Counted from the stretch's first letter, positions 49,824 to 62,417 are shown. The stretch: 64,000 bases of DNA from Hofstenia miamia (GCA_004352715.1 SCFE01000050.1:389503-453502), one strand, 5' to 3'. Numbers and translations: made by a program. Notes: generated from the letters alone by a model not told the origin.

Positions 49824-50485
49824 CAGTGTTTCTCAAACTTTTATAGAGAAATTGGGTTGATTGACCAACTAAAAATTTTATATAAGTCGCGGACCCTTAA
49901 AAATACATGTATATTTCAATAAAAGATAAATTTCAAATATTGCTATATAGTACATCAAAAAGATTAATGAGAAGGTTGCAATTGTTTAATTAGAAGACCT
50001 GCAATGTCTGGTACAGTCTTTGATAATGCAATACGCATATTGTCCTGAACATTGAGTTGGTTTCTGGCTTTTGTTTTGATGACTACTAACGAAGAGAAAG
50101 CAGATTCACATTCAAAAGTTGTGACAAATGGTATTAACAATTTCATGGTTAATGTGGACACTTTGGGATAGAATTGCAACATGCTTATCCAAAAATCACT
50201 GTGGGATTTTTCATCAAAAATGATTTTTGCATTCTCATCATTTTGTAGATCAATGAATTCTTCTTGAATTTTTATATTATCAGTTGGTAGTGAAAAAACA
50301 GAAAGGATTATTAATGAATTAATGGAAGTAGACAAGGAGAATGTGCACGAAATAAATGCAAGCAGCGATTACTGTTGGATTATATTATTTATATATTGTT
50401 CATTTTTATCTTAAAATTCAATTTTTTCACTGTCTGTTGCGGACTCTACAAAAATTCTCTACGGACCCTAGGTTGGGAAACACTG
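49824..50485 (-). mobile_element. Internally deleted hAT transposon with perfect 8-bp target duplication
   Basis: The ends are CAGTGTTTCTCAAAC (49824-49838) and, inward from the right, CAGTGTTTCCCAAC (50472-50485). The flanks carry the same 8 bases GTCTAACT (49816-49823 and 50486-50493). Both features are diagnostic of hAT elements, and the end sequence is of the Charlie/ZBED5 kind. At 662 bp it is far too short for a full element and keeps only the C-terminal end of the transposase. Confidence 0.9.
49964..50335 (-). pseudogene. hAT transposase C-terminus (ZBED5-like dimerisation domain)
   Basis: A 123-codon minus frame ending in a natural stop. Residues 25-49 (QEEFIDLQNDE and FWISM) and 62-94 (TMKLLIPFVTTFECESAFSS, then IKTKARNQL) match the hATC dimerisation region of ZBED5-like transposases. 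It then continues RIALSKTVPDIAGL to a final PSH. The BED finger, the catalytic aspartates and most of the RNase-H fold are absent, deleted between about 50280 and the right terminus. It cannot transpose by itself. The remaining frame is open, so the deletion copy is young. Confidence 0.88.
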
Positions 50486-50893
50486 GTCTAACTGTACCTG
50501 AAAAACTGTTTATGTTACAAAGTGGGAAGCTATATATAATTAAAACTATTTAAGTTTTATACAAAATCTAGTAAATAGTTTTACGGTTACTTCCCAATGT
50601 CATTAACTGGGCACCTCCTTAAAATTAAACGTACTTGAAAGTAGGTAAGAAATATAACTGATAGTTAGACAATGTTTTTATCAGATATCAGAAAACTATA
50701 ATGCGTAACATTTTATCTTTTACTAACTTATTTTGACAGGCGTTAAATGAAACAAAAGCATTGATTTCATCTGGGTTCATTCACATAGCTAATGTTTGAC
50801 AGTTGACTTGAACAAAGGCGATGTGTTGAGGAATAATTTATAGTTATATGCCATTTTAGGGTATATATATATAAACATATAAATAAATAAATA

Positions 50894-50911
50894 TATATAT
50901 ATATATATATT
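50894..50911. repeat. (TA)n tract, left border of Penelope-like fragment
   Basis: TA run, with a second short one at 50862-50873. Confidence 0.95.
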
Positions 50912-51492
50912 AGCCCGGCTTCGAGTGTTAATCATAATAATCAGTATTACAACGGAAATAAATAAACGCTTAGAATGAAATAACCTTAAAAATTCAGGCC
51001 TACTGCATGAACTATAAACATAGAATTTGTACTTAATACATTTTCTTTGTTGGACACTTGAATAAATATCTCTCGCCGATTTTTTGTTTCTTATTTCTTA
51101 ATAGGATCTTAAAACTCTGATCTTTGGTTTGATAATTTTACAAAAATCTCTATGAATTTTGAAGTTCTGTACGGCCTTTTCATCTTCGTTCCCAGATGTC
51201 TCTTAGTTTCTCCGATGCATGATTTATTGCAATCGTCTCATTAGTACTATTAAATTTGAGAATTTCCTAGGAATGAGATCTTAATTATTTAAGATGGTCT
51301 TTGCTGCATAATGATATTTAAAATTCGACGAATTCAATTCAATGTTCAACACTTTCATTCTTTCTTTCATCTTAATCAACTTCCTATTTGTTTCTTCCAT
51401 TAAATATTGTTATTGAATATATTATAATAAGTTTAATTTTCATTATTTTGCAAGATTTTCAAAACCTCTCTCCTTTTCTTCTTTTCTCTCTT

Positions 51493-51502
<10 letters not shown>
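50912..51502 (-). mobile_element. Penelope-like GIY-YIG fragment in a (TA)n tract, copy 2
   Basis: On the minus strand, from a TC/TA tract: a lysine-rich helical piece (NRKLIKMKERMKVLN near 51395-51340), a short damaged link containing IPRKF, then at 51237-51112 DCNKSCIGETKRHLGTK, a GIY-YIG core with the C-x3-C-I-G-E-T-K-R pattern. The 3' tail has CTGATTATTATG, spacer, CACTCGAAGCC and runs into (TA)n. Several stops and frameshifts are present. The order (helical part, IPxKF, GIY-YIG, tail, no reverse transcriptase) is the same as in the copy at 22319. Confidence 0.6.

Positions 51503-51528
<26 letters not shown>
51484..51528. repeat. Compound (TC)n(TA)n microsatellite
   Basis: A CT-rich run passes into an uninterrupted TA run. 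Confidence 0.95.
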
Positions 51529-51534
<6 letters not shown>

Positions 51535-52513
51535 GAGCTAAGCTACTTAGAATGATCTCACTTGATAATTCTTCATAGATTATATGAGAAAATATTATTG
51601 CAAAAATCTGTATTAAAATATTGATATCAACCGCAGCTAATAATAAATTATTTTCTGCAACGTACACAATGTGAAAATCATTGATAAATTATGCCGTCAA
51701 TATTTCTAGCATTAGAGTGAAACAATTGTTGAGTTTATTAGGTCGAGTGCACTAATACAAAGGGAAATATGGGATAGTGTGAGTTCAACATGTGTAATGG
51801 ATTCATTTCAAAGAGAAATGCATAGCCTTTCCAAAGCCACATAAACGTATACGCTCATCATCTATTTGCTAATCTTCAATTTGGCAGATATTCTAATTCA
51901 TACTATTATAAAATGTTCGGCAAAGTATTTTCTTTTTCACCGAAACTTTGAGAATAAGTGTTTTCAAACTTTATATATCAACAATTTTAGACATAGCGCA
52001 ATCTAGATTAGATATGCAATATAATAATATTAAAAATCACCCTAAATGACCAATCCAAAATAATTTAAGCAATGTAGAAAGATTCAATGTTTTTCAAATT
52101 AGCATTATATTAAGACTGTCGGAATCTCTTTGAATAAGCAAATAACCAAATTGAATATTTTACGAATCATTTTAATATTATTGTAATAAAAATTATCAAC
52201 TATATAAAACGCCGCTTTACGTAATTGGGGTTAACTAAGTCATAAAGAAACTGGCACAAATGAGTCCTTTGAGCAATTAGCCAGAACAAACAGACATTAT
52301 ATTATTCAGCGTGAAACCATTACTTGGCAACAAAAATTACTATTAGCGATTTATAATATTTAGTCAGTTGTCTCCAATCTTACCAAAAATTATTGATAAT
52401 AACTACCAACATTTTTTTCAATGAAGTAAAATTGGCAAAGTGTTGTAGAGGGATTCTAGTTTTAGCTTTAAGATTTGAATTTGATGAAAAAATTGAAATC
52501 TGATCCGAATACG

Positions 52514-52517
<4 letters not shown>
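51529..52517. other. Stretch without recognised gene
   Basis: AT-rich DNA, nothing assigned. Confidence 0.5.

Positions 52518-52556
<39 letters not shown>
52518..52556. repeat. (TA)n microsatellite
   Basis: Uninterrupted TA run of about 19 units. Confidence 0.95.
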
Positions 52557-52557
<1 letters not shown>

Positions 52558-52714
52558 CTCTGGTAAATTTCAAGGCAAGAAAATCAAGGTCCGAAAATTC
52601 AAGGTGATAATTTCCTTTTACATGATTATGGATTTTCCAACATTAATTGTCCTGCTTTGAAATTTCACAGAAACGGTATTATATTAATGTTTTGTAACAA
52701 ATATCACTATATAT

Positions 52715-52891
52715 TGTGGCATCAGGTACTGGTTACTAATATCGGCCAGATCACTTGTTTTCGTGTTTACTAGTTATTTGTACATATATTTAATGTAAAT
52801 TGTATATAAGACACCTCAATGATTGTAAATAGAGAAACAGTTTAGTCGTGGTCTATTGGCGAGCAGACTTCCGTGAACCTTAGCGATGCTA
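52715..52891 (+). mobile_element. Solo LTR of about 177 bp
   Basis: Starts TGTGGCATC and ends GATGCTA, short inverted ends typical of LTRs; the related copy at 40440 shows that the full end reads GATGCTACA. A TATATAA box at 52803-52809 would be the internal promoter. No retroviral-type coding region lies beside it. Both known copies abut TA tracts. Confidence 0.6.
52803..52809 (+). promoter_or_regulatory. TATA box inside the LTR
   Basis: TATATAA in the middle of the LTR at 52715-52891, followed by AGACACC. Likely the former U3 promoter; weak alone in AT-rich DNA. Confidence 0.3.
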
Positions 52892-52923
<32 letters not shown>

Positions 52924-52927
52924 GTAC
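52892..52927. repeat. (TA)n tract after the LTR
   Basis: TA run degenerating into TGTATATATG. Confidence 0.9.
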
Positions 52928-53289
52928 ACATATATAAGTGTACTGCCCGATCCAGCCCAGAAAACTTCAGACCCCAGTTCAAACAGTTTCTGATCAGATT
53001 CGGGTTGTAGTAATAAAAATAAGTCTTTTCTCTTTATTATTTTTTATCATATTAAAATTGAATTATAACAAATCCAATTAACGTAGGATCTGATCATTTA
53101 AACTAAAAGTACAAATTGCTGAAACTGACAATAAAATGCAATAGGCAAACGCAAATATTTCTGCTGATGCAACAGAACTCTCGTTTACTTTAAGTCAGCC
53201 TGATAAAAAGTTTCATAAATTGGAAATTTTGCAACCACTAACATGGCATCTAAAAATATCAGAAACATAAAAAATATCAAGATTTATTT

Positions 53290-53760
53290 AGCCTTAAACA
53301 GCCTTGTATCCTTTAAAAAGAACAAACCAGCGAATTCCACATTTGCAAGCTCATTAGCAAACTTGCAAATCGTAAGGCATGGACACATCTATTGCTGAAC
53401 GTACTTAAATGTAATGCTGAAAAGTGTAACAAACTTTTGCTGTGTCTAAAGTGTATGAAAAAATTAACAATTTTTCTTTGAAAATTCCAAATTTTTAGAA
53501 AGTATTTTGATTCACTCCATACCTAATGTTTAGGTAAACATAAAGTTTAAACCCATGGGAGTAATAACGGACTTTAACTGGTTTTCTTATCTGTAGATAG
53601 ACCTCCCAAGCCAGTTGACGCGTCCCATACGCAGTCAGAAGGATCACTCCTCTACCTCAGGGTGCTGTCAGATTTTGAATATCTATATTTGATTTTGAGT
53701 TAAAACCATAAAACTATGTTCAAGAACCATAGAAGAAGCAGCAGCTTAAGCTTAGGTGAA
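53290..53760 (+). repeat. Dispersed repeat, copy 3 (long)
   Basis: Same order of blocks as 48300-48830 (CTTAAACAG, GGCATGGACAC, TTTGAAAATTCCAA, CCCATGGGAG, TAGATAGACC, CACTCCTCTA). Confidence 0.7.
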
Positions 53761-54339
53761 ATTTACTCTTGCAGCCATTCTATTGCTAAGTGAAACACTA
53801 ATTGGTTTGCAACCATTTTAAGAAGTCTTTAATATTATTTAAGAGTCATAAGACCAGGTATCTTTTTATAAATGTAAAGTGATTTACTTAAACTCCAATG
53901 CCTAAAATAATTTATTGCTGCATGGAAATTGCTGAGGGAAGTCATCAAAAGAGCAATCTACGCTGACACATATTACCTACAGCCATTTAAAAAATATATT
54001 TTGTATATAACCTAGGGTAGGGTCCGTACCTATGAAAAAAAAAGCTCCTTGGCTTGTCCGTGCTCGTATGCTATGGCCTTTATGCTCGTAGCTAAATGAT
54101 ATTGGACTAAAATTGCTTGATGAAATAAGAAAACCTTCAACTGTGCTATTAAAAAGAAACATACTTAAACTATCACAGCCATCAATGAAGTTTATATCAA
54201 TAAACAATAAAGTTTTTGTTGAAATCACTGAAAAGTATAATTTTACAACTATAAAATCATAATTAAGTCCCGATTTGAGCAAATTAATCAAGTTTTGTCA
54301 ATAATTGATAACGTGTGCTTCAAAGATCATAGCCATAAT

Positions 54340-55017
54340 AAGGGCTAGAATTTATATGCCTAAGGTATAAAGCAAATTTTTACGCATGTTTGGACACAGT
54401 TTTCTTTAACATATATTTCCATGATAGATCGCACATTCCATCGTATTTTACACGTGAATGTCACAGATACAAAATATTTCAATGAATTGTATCTGTTCCT
54501 GCAACACCTCGAAACTGAAGGCTCACAAATATTGGAAATTTTAAAACTAATTTACTTGCTGGACGTCCTGAAGCCATAACGCAACTGCAAAGGCGGTTAT
54601 TTCTTTGCAGCGAGTTTGAGATACTTGATAATGTTATAGAACTAATACAGGAGGAGATGTACAAGAAAAAGCAGAATGTCCTACAAGAAATCTCTATTTA
54701 CTATCCATGAGAACATTTGCACAAGCTATAAAGAAAAAAACCCATGCAGTTGATTTTAATCCTTTAAATGTTCCTATATACAGAAGTGTGCCTCTAGTCT
54801 TGGTGGGTCAAATTTAAACACGATTATTCATGACTGTTGATCACTTGAAACAACCTTAATGTTTCTATTAGTATAAATGTGTATACCTTGGTAATTGAAT
54901 AGCTGTTGCCTTTAATGTAGGTTTTGTACATATTTTAAAGCACATTTCCGAAATTTCGGCGCATTATTTGACAACGAATGTTTCCGGATATTTTAAGGCA
55001 TATAAACCCGGGCCCTA
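54340..55017 (+). mobile_element. Decayed hAT element
   Basis: Imperfect inverted ends: AAGGGCTAGAATTTATATGC on the left and TAGGGCCCGGGTTTATATGC read inward from the right. Flanks GCCATAAT (54332-54339) and ACCATAAT (55018-55025) match at 7 of 8 bases, fitting an 8-bp hAT target duplication. The interior keeps part of a transposase. GC-rich CCCGTGC motifs nearby (54014-54065 and 55405-55475) may belong to another related element. Confidence 0.6.
54457..54710 (+). pseudogene. hAT transposase fragment (middle domain)
   Basis: Two + strand stretches joined by a frameshift at about 54573. The first gives TKYFNELYLFLQHLETEGSQ and LKLIYLLDVLK; the second ITQLQRRLFLCSEFEILDNV, IELIQEEMYKKKQN, ending at a stop at 54710. 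The pattern of leucine-rich helices, with an L-x-x-R/Q-L core, resembles the region between catalytic residues in hAT transposases. Assignment rests mainly on the hAT-like ends around it. Confidence 0.45.
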
Positions 55018-56344
55018 ACCATAATTGACAGCACCCAAACAGTATGAAAATAATGAAATTGAAATTACACTGCACTGCTAGTATGACATTGAAAAATAAA
55101 TAAATTACATTAATTCATCTTCTGATGTTAGCTTCTTACGCTAAAATATGTTGTACACAAGTGCTATATTATTAATATTGCAATAACAGATGACAGTGAA
55201 ATGGTATTCCTTAAAATTGATGAAGGCAATGAATTTTTTGTATAATATTTTATGTACTGTTTTGTAATTTCTACGATAAATCTACATGAAGGTTAGTATT
55301 ACACCAAATACATATACATGTACATAGATATATGGAATAGACCTAGTGTACATCAAACAAATGCTTTTAAAAATATAGATTCTCAAGTAACATCGACAAA
55401 TATTCATGCAGAGCCCGTATTCCAGGCCCGTGCTTGTAATATAAAAGCCCGTGCCCGTTACGGGCCCTATCCCAGCGTATAACAGAAGGCATTTATAACA
55501 ACTTTTGCATAAACAATGACGAAAAATAAAAAATTAATATAAATTTTCACACAACTTTATAAATTGTATTATCTTACTAATCCAATATGTTTTAATGGGC
55601 TAAGCGAAAATTTCTTTGAACGATAAAAATAAATCAAATGGAGGCAGAAGTTAATCACTTGGATAAATATTTCATTAAAATTTCGTCACCCAGCCATTTG
55701 GCAAAAAATATCATTGGCTAAATATAATTTGATTTTAATAATTTCTAATGAAATTAAGTATCTATTAAAGCGTTCAATTAGTCAAAGCGCATATCGCTTA
55801 AGTCCTGAATGAATTTTCCAGAAATTTATTTATTATATACAAAATTTATAATCAAATTCAATTATATTAATTTATTTTTAATGAGAAAAAAATATATGGA
55901 TACCATTCAAAGCAATAAAAGGCAGAATATTAAAACGTACAAGGCGTAAGCACACGTAAAACCTCGATAGAAAGAAAATTTATTTCGAATATTTTTTGGC
56001 AAATATGTACCTATCCACCTAGTCGATTCAAGCAAAGCAATATGACTATTGCAAGCCTTTACTGTTAAAAAATTTTGGTTGGTTTTGGACATTTGAAGGG
56101 ATGGTAAGGTTTTTGGTTGGGGTATCTCTTCAACTTTCATTAGAAACTTGTTACTCCAATGTTATTGCGGATATAGGCAGCCGTTGCTTCGAAAGTTGGT
56201 TATGGATTTCTTGGAATAAAAAATGTCTACTCTTTTTATTTATCTGTAATATATTTATATGTTGTACAAGCATGCAATGCAATGTAATAGTTTATATTAA
56301 ATTATTTGAAAAAACAACATAAGAAGAATTTCATTCTCTTGGAG

Positions 56345-56345
<1 letters not shown>

Positions 56346-56386
<41 letters not shown>
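56346..56386. repeat. (TA)20 microsatellite
   Basis: Uninterrupted TA run, among the longest ungapped ones in the window. Confidence 0.95.
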
Positions 56387-56389
<3 letters not shown>

Positions 56390-58044
56390 GTATATAGATG
56401 AAAAATGAGTTTTCACTGGCTGACGCTTCGAAGGAATTGTTAAAGTGGGACACATTTTCCAAATCCATTGTTATTCCCATGGTTGCTTGCTTGTGTATTA
56501 ACATTGACAAGGAATGCGAAGGCGTAAAAAAAGTTCATGGCAAAAATTTAAAAATTTAATAGCGCAAAGTCACAATTATTAAGTAACAAAATTTGTTTTT
56601 AACATAGTTTCCTTTAAAAAAACTGTGCATTTGTCTCGATGATATTTCCATGGCCTTATGCTATCTTCGCAGAGGCCACCTCATGTTTCATCTTTAGTCT
56701 CTAAGCATGTGCCCTTTAGTTATGAATTCAATTTGTGAAATATAACATATGTTATGGGCAAGTAATGGATTTAAGGAGAATGGTAAAATATTTAAGCTCA
56801 ATGTAATTTTTTGTTAACTTAGGAATTCACTCCAACATTTTCATGGGGAAGGAAAATGTTGAATTCTATTCTATTTGGAAGAATACACTTGCAAAGTTTC
56901 GAAGCATATCTTCAAATTAATCTCGAGTGAAATATACAGAAGTGTCTCTATTGCTCAATAAGTATCATTTTCAATGATTCAATTATTTGTTCAGGTTTCC
57001 AGATATGTTTTACCAAAGTCTTATACTGGTCTTCATTGAGAAGTTTCAGTAAACGAATGTAATGCTTATGAGATTAATTCACTCCGACTACATGAATCTA
57101 GAAGTCCATATCAAATATAGTGAAATATCTTCATGAATTCGATCGGTGAATATTTTACATTCATAATTATTTCACTGCACATTTTACTTGAAAATGTGTA
57201 TGGTGTCCACATACATACATACATATATAAATAGGGTTAGGTTTAGGTCCTAAGATATGATATTTTAGAATTAAGAGTACAGCTACAATCAGAGTTGGAC
57301 GCGGACCAACCTGTAACTATTGCTTTAGCATTTTTACCAGGCGCCATGATGAAAGCTATCCAAATTTTCATGTCTAGAAAACTTGCAGTATTAAAACTCT
57401 TCTGATTTAGTTTTTTGTTTTGATTTTAAAATGGTTGGTTTGAATTGCATCTCTTATCCCTGTGGTTGCAAATAAATTGATATGTGGTTGCATATTTTCT
57501 TCTTAATTGTAACTCTTATTTTAATAGAGTGTTATCACATTAGACAGCCTTGTGGTTTTCTTGTAAAAACGTGGAAAAATTGAAATTACAGGTAACTTCC
57601 TCCACTCGAGATGTGTGAAGATATCATTGTTCTTTAAATTTCAATGTGACAGGCTGACAGAGTGAGCAGATTAACTTGTTATCATGTGACCCTATTAAGT
57701 AAATTAACTCATGGCGCACCTAAATTGCACCGCCTTATTGTACTACCATTGCAAGAGTTGTGGGAATAATTATAATCAGACCAAAAAATTCCAACCTGAA
57801 ACATTTTCGGACCAAATTTGCACATTCAGAAATGCTAATTGAATTACTTTGTAAGGCAATGATCAAGATTATAAATTTCAATTCAATTAATTATGCTAAC
57901 ATATTTTAGGCGATATGCATAAATTTTTCTTTTTATAAAATTTTCAAAAATTGTAATTTCCACTTGCTTACACACATCTGATAGTGTGGAAGAACAAGCT
58001 ACATTGATCAAATTTGACTCTAGTTAATTTATTTCTTTATTGAT

Positions 58045-58072
<28 letters not shown>
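58045..58072. repeat. (TA)n microsatellite
   Basis: Uninterrupted TA run. Confidence 0.95.
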
Positions 58073-58078
<6 letters not shown>

Positions 58079-59822
58079 TATCTAAAAAATCTCAGCTTTT
58101 GATTGTACCCAAGAGTTTGATATGCACCAATTTACAACATACTGTAGTAAAGTGTATTGTTCAACACAAATCAACTAAGCTGTTCTTATGTTCCCGAAAA
58201 TAATAAATAAACGTTCTGAACCCATCATGGCCTAATAAATTATATTTACTACTGATGTAATAATAATTGCAATATAATGAATGACACATTTAAACATGTA
58301 ACTCACACTAGGATATATCAATTTGCCAATAATTTCTGCCTAATAAATGCTGACAAAGAAATTTTTTCTACCAAAAATTACAGAGTGGTACTGAAAATTC
58401 TTTTAAGTGTTTGCATACAATCACATGAAAAATAATATTGTAAAAATTCTTTACAATGCCTCTCAGTTTAATAAAACATATAAAATAAGTTTAGTCAATA
58501 ATTCATGTACAATATACCGATGGCAGGAAGCCATTCCATTGTGATTTAGATGCTGAAATTGGGAAAGAATAATATTTGGCAAAACTCTACTGACAAGAAA
58601 TTTAGTCGCAGAATAGTTTTTTAATGCGCTTTTTCACCGTTATGATATTATTTTTTATTCGATTTCAAGAAGTAAAATACTAAAATTGGTGTTTTTAACA
58701 TTCAATGTTAAACGTAATCTGAGGCATCTATTAAAAAATGTAATTCACTACCTGTTACGTAAAATATAAGGTTATGAGGCTTCAATTTTACATAAGAAAA
58801 AATATGGAAAAATCAATATCTTTCCTTGCAAATTGTATAAAATTAAACTCCCGATCAGATAAATTCAGATGTAGCTATATTTCTATATTTCTTTGATTAA
58901 CCTTTATTGTTTAGTACCAACCAGCTAATGATATTAAATTCGAAGGAAATATTAATAAAATTTAATCAATGTTGTAAAGTGTTATTTCATATTGAGAAAT
59001 ATCAATTAGATACAAAATCGAACATTTGATGTCCTTGTTCAATAACAGAATTCAATGCACACATATGCACAAAAAGTATTTTACTTTTGTCAACATTTTT
59101 TACAGACATATTTTGTTTAATCGTGGCTTGAAGTTTGCAATAAAGTATTTCAAATATATTTTATATTGTCTATAATTATTTTTTATTAATTACAATTGTG
59201 TTCCTATTGTACTTCTCTCTCCCAAATAGGATCCTCTTGTACAAGAACGATAATTATAATTTTCACTTTGTATTTTTCCTCTCATAGTGTATTAGAAAAA
59301 CCGTATTTTTGAAAGCTAAAAATGAAGCAAGTGACCTGAAATTGATTTAGAATTTTATTATAATTATTATTATTAGTATGGAATTTGCCAACAATCCAAT
59401 TTGAATAGAATTGATGGAAATCCAGCAGAAGTAAAATTTCGAACAAATGTTTAAGATAATCGAATTAAATTGAATTTGGTTTTAGTAATGCGGAAATGTA
59501 AAAATGAATTTAACGTCAAATTCGACTAAACCTTGACTTCGTAAATTTTAAGCATTTAATGAATTTCAATGTAATTACCAATCCGATTAAAAGTGATAAT
59601 AGAGAAGTAATATTTATTTTCATGTGAATTAATATTTCCACCAATAAATGAGGAAATTAAAATGATTAACTTACAATATTATCATAATTTAATATTAAAT
59701 TTAATATTGCATATATAAATTAATTCCATAAGTTTTTCTCTATTAAATATTGATGAAGAAATACTTCCGAGTACTACATAATTTTCTATCAAGCAAAACT
59801 AGTTAGGCACACGAAGTGGCTA

Positions 59823-59843
59823 CTATTATTATTATTATTATTA
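59823..59843. repeat. (ATT)7 repeat
   Basis: Uninterrupted trinucleotide run. Confidence 0.9.
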
Positions 59844-60201
59844 AAAAGTAAAAACATCCCAAATCGAATGCCTCATATTATATTTTATATTTCTATCTAA
59901 TCAGTTTTTGGGATATTTTAGAGAACATACTCATTCATTACAGTCTACTTTGTATATAAACGAACTTCAAAAATAGGGATTTAAAAGTTTTTCTGAAAAT
60001 TTTTTCCATTAATTCTGCCATTGAGAAATGAAACGATTTACCAGTGATAACTAAACAATTGAGAGTTTACTATAAATTAAAGCGGAAATTAATGTTCATT
60101 TATTTCTCAAAATACTCTTCAATTTCACAAAGCACCCTGGAAAGGATATAGATTCTATAATATGTTTTTGTTTATTTAAATGCTTCAACTTAGTTTAGTT
60201 G

Positions 60202-60202
<1 letters not shown>

Positions 60203-60232
<30 letters not shown>
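60203..60232. repeat. (TA)n microsatellite
   Basis: Uninterrupted TA run. Confidence 0.95.
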
Positions 60233-60235
<3 letters not shown>

Positions 60236-61481
60236 GTAAATATATACTTTTCTGTTAATTAAAGTGCTTTCAAAAAAATGCTAAAAATTTATTTATTTGC
60301 TATGATATTATAATTGCTTTTCAAACTTAATCAATTTTTCTAGCTTAATTAAAAGTATGAAGTAATTTATGTTTTCCAACATACTTTGATTTCGAAATGA
60401 ATGCCAATGTTAATAAAACAAACTTTATTATAATCGAAAGAGTTCTAAAAAATTTGACCTCTTTGGTAAAACCATATTTATAGCAAATAAAAATTCTACA
60501 GAAACCAAAATTCATAATATAATTTTACAATTTATTTGGAAATTCAACATAATAAGACCACTAAAATAAAAAAAATTTTTATGATAGCGTTTTTTCAAAT
60601 TTTGATGTTATACTTTTGCACTAACTTAGTTTTTGATGAACTTAGCAATTTGCTTCAATAAAATTTATGGCATAATTGATCAAAAGTAGTTACATGTATG
60701 TTGAAAATAAAATTTCAGGTTAATGAGTGATATCCAATGGATGATAACTCCATAGGCATGTTTCACACGAGAGGTCCAAATCAGTAGTATTTTTCGAATG
60801 AACAATTAATCTGTATTCTTTTGGCAACAAAATAGTTAGAAAAATATTAAATTTATGTATGCAAAATATTAAATGGTTCGTTATGAGAACTCTACTTCAG
60901 AGAAGTTTGAATAATAAATTTAATCAGATATTTTATTCAGAACGTTAATAGACCATTAATTTCTGCGTATAAATGCATCAGTAATAAAAGGAGATGATAA
61001 TTTAATTTAGTTTAAATGCATTGAGCAATAGAGACACTTCTGTATATTTCATTCGAGATTAATTTGCAGATTTGCTTCGAAATTTTAATTCCAACTATTT
61101 TGTCAATCATTCTTTTTTCTGAATTAGTTATTATGCAATTAAGTTGCTTATGAACACCGAGCAAAATTTATCAGCAAATCAATGAATAAACCTTTCAAAA
61201 ACTAGGTTATTCTATGAAATCGAGGTGGTGAGAAAATTGATTGTAATTAGTTTTGGCCGAGATTTCTAGAAGAGTCTGCTCACATCATTCGTAAAATATG
61301 AACGTATATTTTATCATGATATTGATTTTTATAATTAGTAATTTCAAGCAATAATAGATCACTTACTCCTCTATTAGGTTTGGAGGTTTATTTATTTATT
61401 TACATATTCCCAGTTCTTCTACTATTTCAATTTTATGATTGCTTTATTTAAACAAACTTCTAACAAACCGCTTGGATCTTA

Positions 61482-61834
61482 ATGGTTTTGATTATATATC
61501 TTTATATTACCCAAACCGCCCAGAATTACTTTTTTTACATTTTTAATCTTTTTCAAGTAAACCGTGTGAAGAAATCAAAGACAGCTTACTTGTATTTTAA
61601 CTGGATCACTCGCTTGGCAACATTAATTTATTTGATGATTATGGCACTGCCAAAAAATCTGCTAGTTTTTTGCAGACTACATCTCAATTGCATTTTTAAT
61701 ATTGATATTCGATGAGCACATTATCATGATTGCTCATGCAATTCATGCCAATAATCTTGCAGTTCATCATTCTCTAAATGATTTTGTTGACTGTTTAATA
61801 TATTTGTAAACCTGTGCTAGGGTAATAAATCTAT

Positions 61835-61837
<3 letters not shown>
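61482..61837 (+). pseudogene. Possible non-LTR retrotransposon 3' end
   Basis: A 77-codon frame ends with YFNWITRLATLIYLMIMALP followed by KNLLVF, which loosely fits the W-N-x-L-P tail of LINE proteins. The 3' part GGTAATAAATCTATTTAATA with an (AAT)n tail resembles the end of the element at 46309. The match is weak. Confidence 0.28.

Positions 61838-61867
<30 letters not shown>
61838..61867. repeat. (AAT)n repeat
   Basis: Trinucleotide run after an AATAAAT; probably a retroelement tail. Confidence 0.9.
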
Positions 61868-62417
61868 TTCAACTTTTTGCAAAAAAATTAAGTTTGTGAC
61901 TTTCCCAGACATTCAACAGGAAACAATTGTTTGGTTTCATTATGATATAAAGGAATGGAATTTAAAATTATTCTTGTTCTGATGTCAGTGTTCCAGCTGT
62001 TACAACCATTCTACCAAATGAATTACAAAAATATTCAAGGCAACAGCGTTTTTAATATAGCATGTACTTTAGAAAAAATATCGTTTTGGAAATAAAATTA
62101 GTGAATAAATTACGCCTGGTAAATTTGTTAATGACTTCATAGAGTAAGGGCCTGTGAATATTTGAAATTTAGAGTAGAGTCCAGTACACGAACAACAAGA
62201 AGACAAAATTTAAAAGCGATGTGAAATGGGAAAAATGCATTAATAATCATTATTATATGTATTTACACTAAAAAAATTCGAATGTTTAAAAACTCTGTAC
62301 AACAAATGAGATTCTATTAGGAGTCTTAACTTCTAAATAAGGCGTTATAGAACAGTAGACTTAGTGGATGATCATATACTTGCTGCTATCCTCTCAATAG
62401 GAATGGAGTGTTACGAT

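Larger units (their letters stand above)
55018..61481. other. Long AT-rich stretch, no assigned gene
   Basis: Contains TA tracts at 56346, 58045 and 60203, an (ATT)n at 59823 and CATA repeats near 57211. GC-rich palindromic GGGCCC and CCCGTGC motifs at 55405-55475 look like a transposon end. The opposing frames 55907-56140 (-) and 56101-56322 (+) are unassigned. Confidence 0.5.

Noticed and set aside
53977-54291. 104-codon minus frame
   Set aside because: It overlaps transposon-end-like GC motifs, and no splice sites or family motif were seen.
57231-57250. GGGTTAGGTTTAGG as an interstitial telomere sequence
   Set aside because: There are only about two irregular units, which is within chance.
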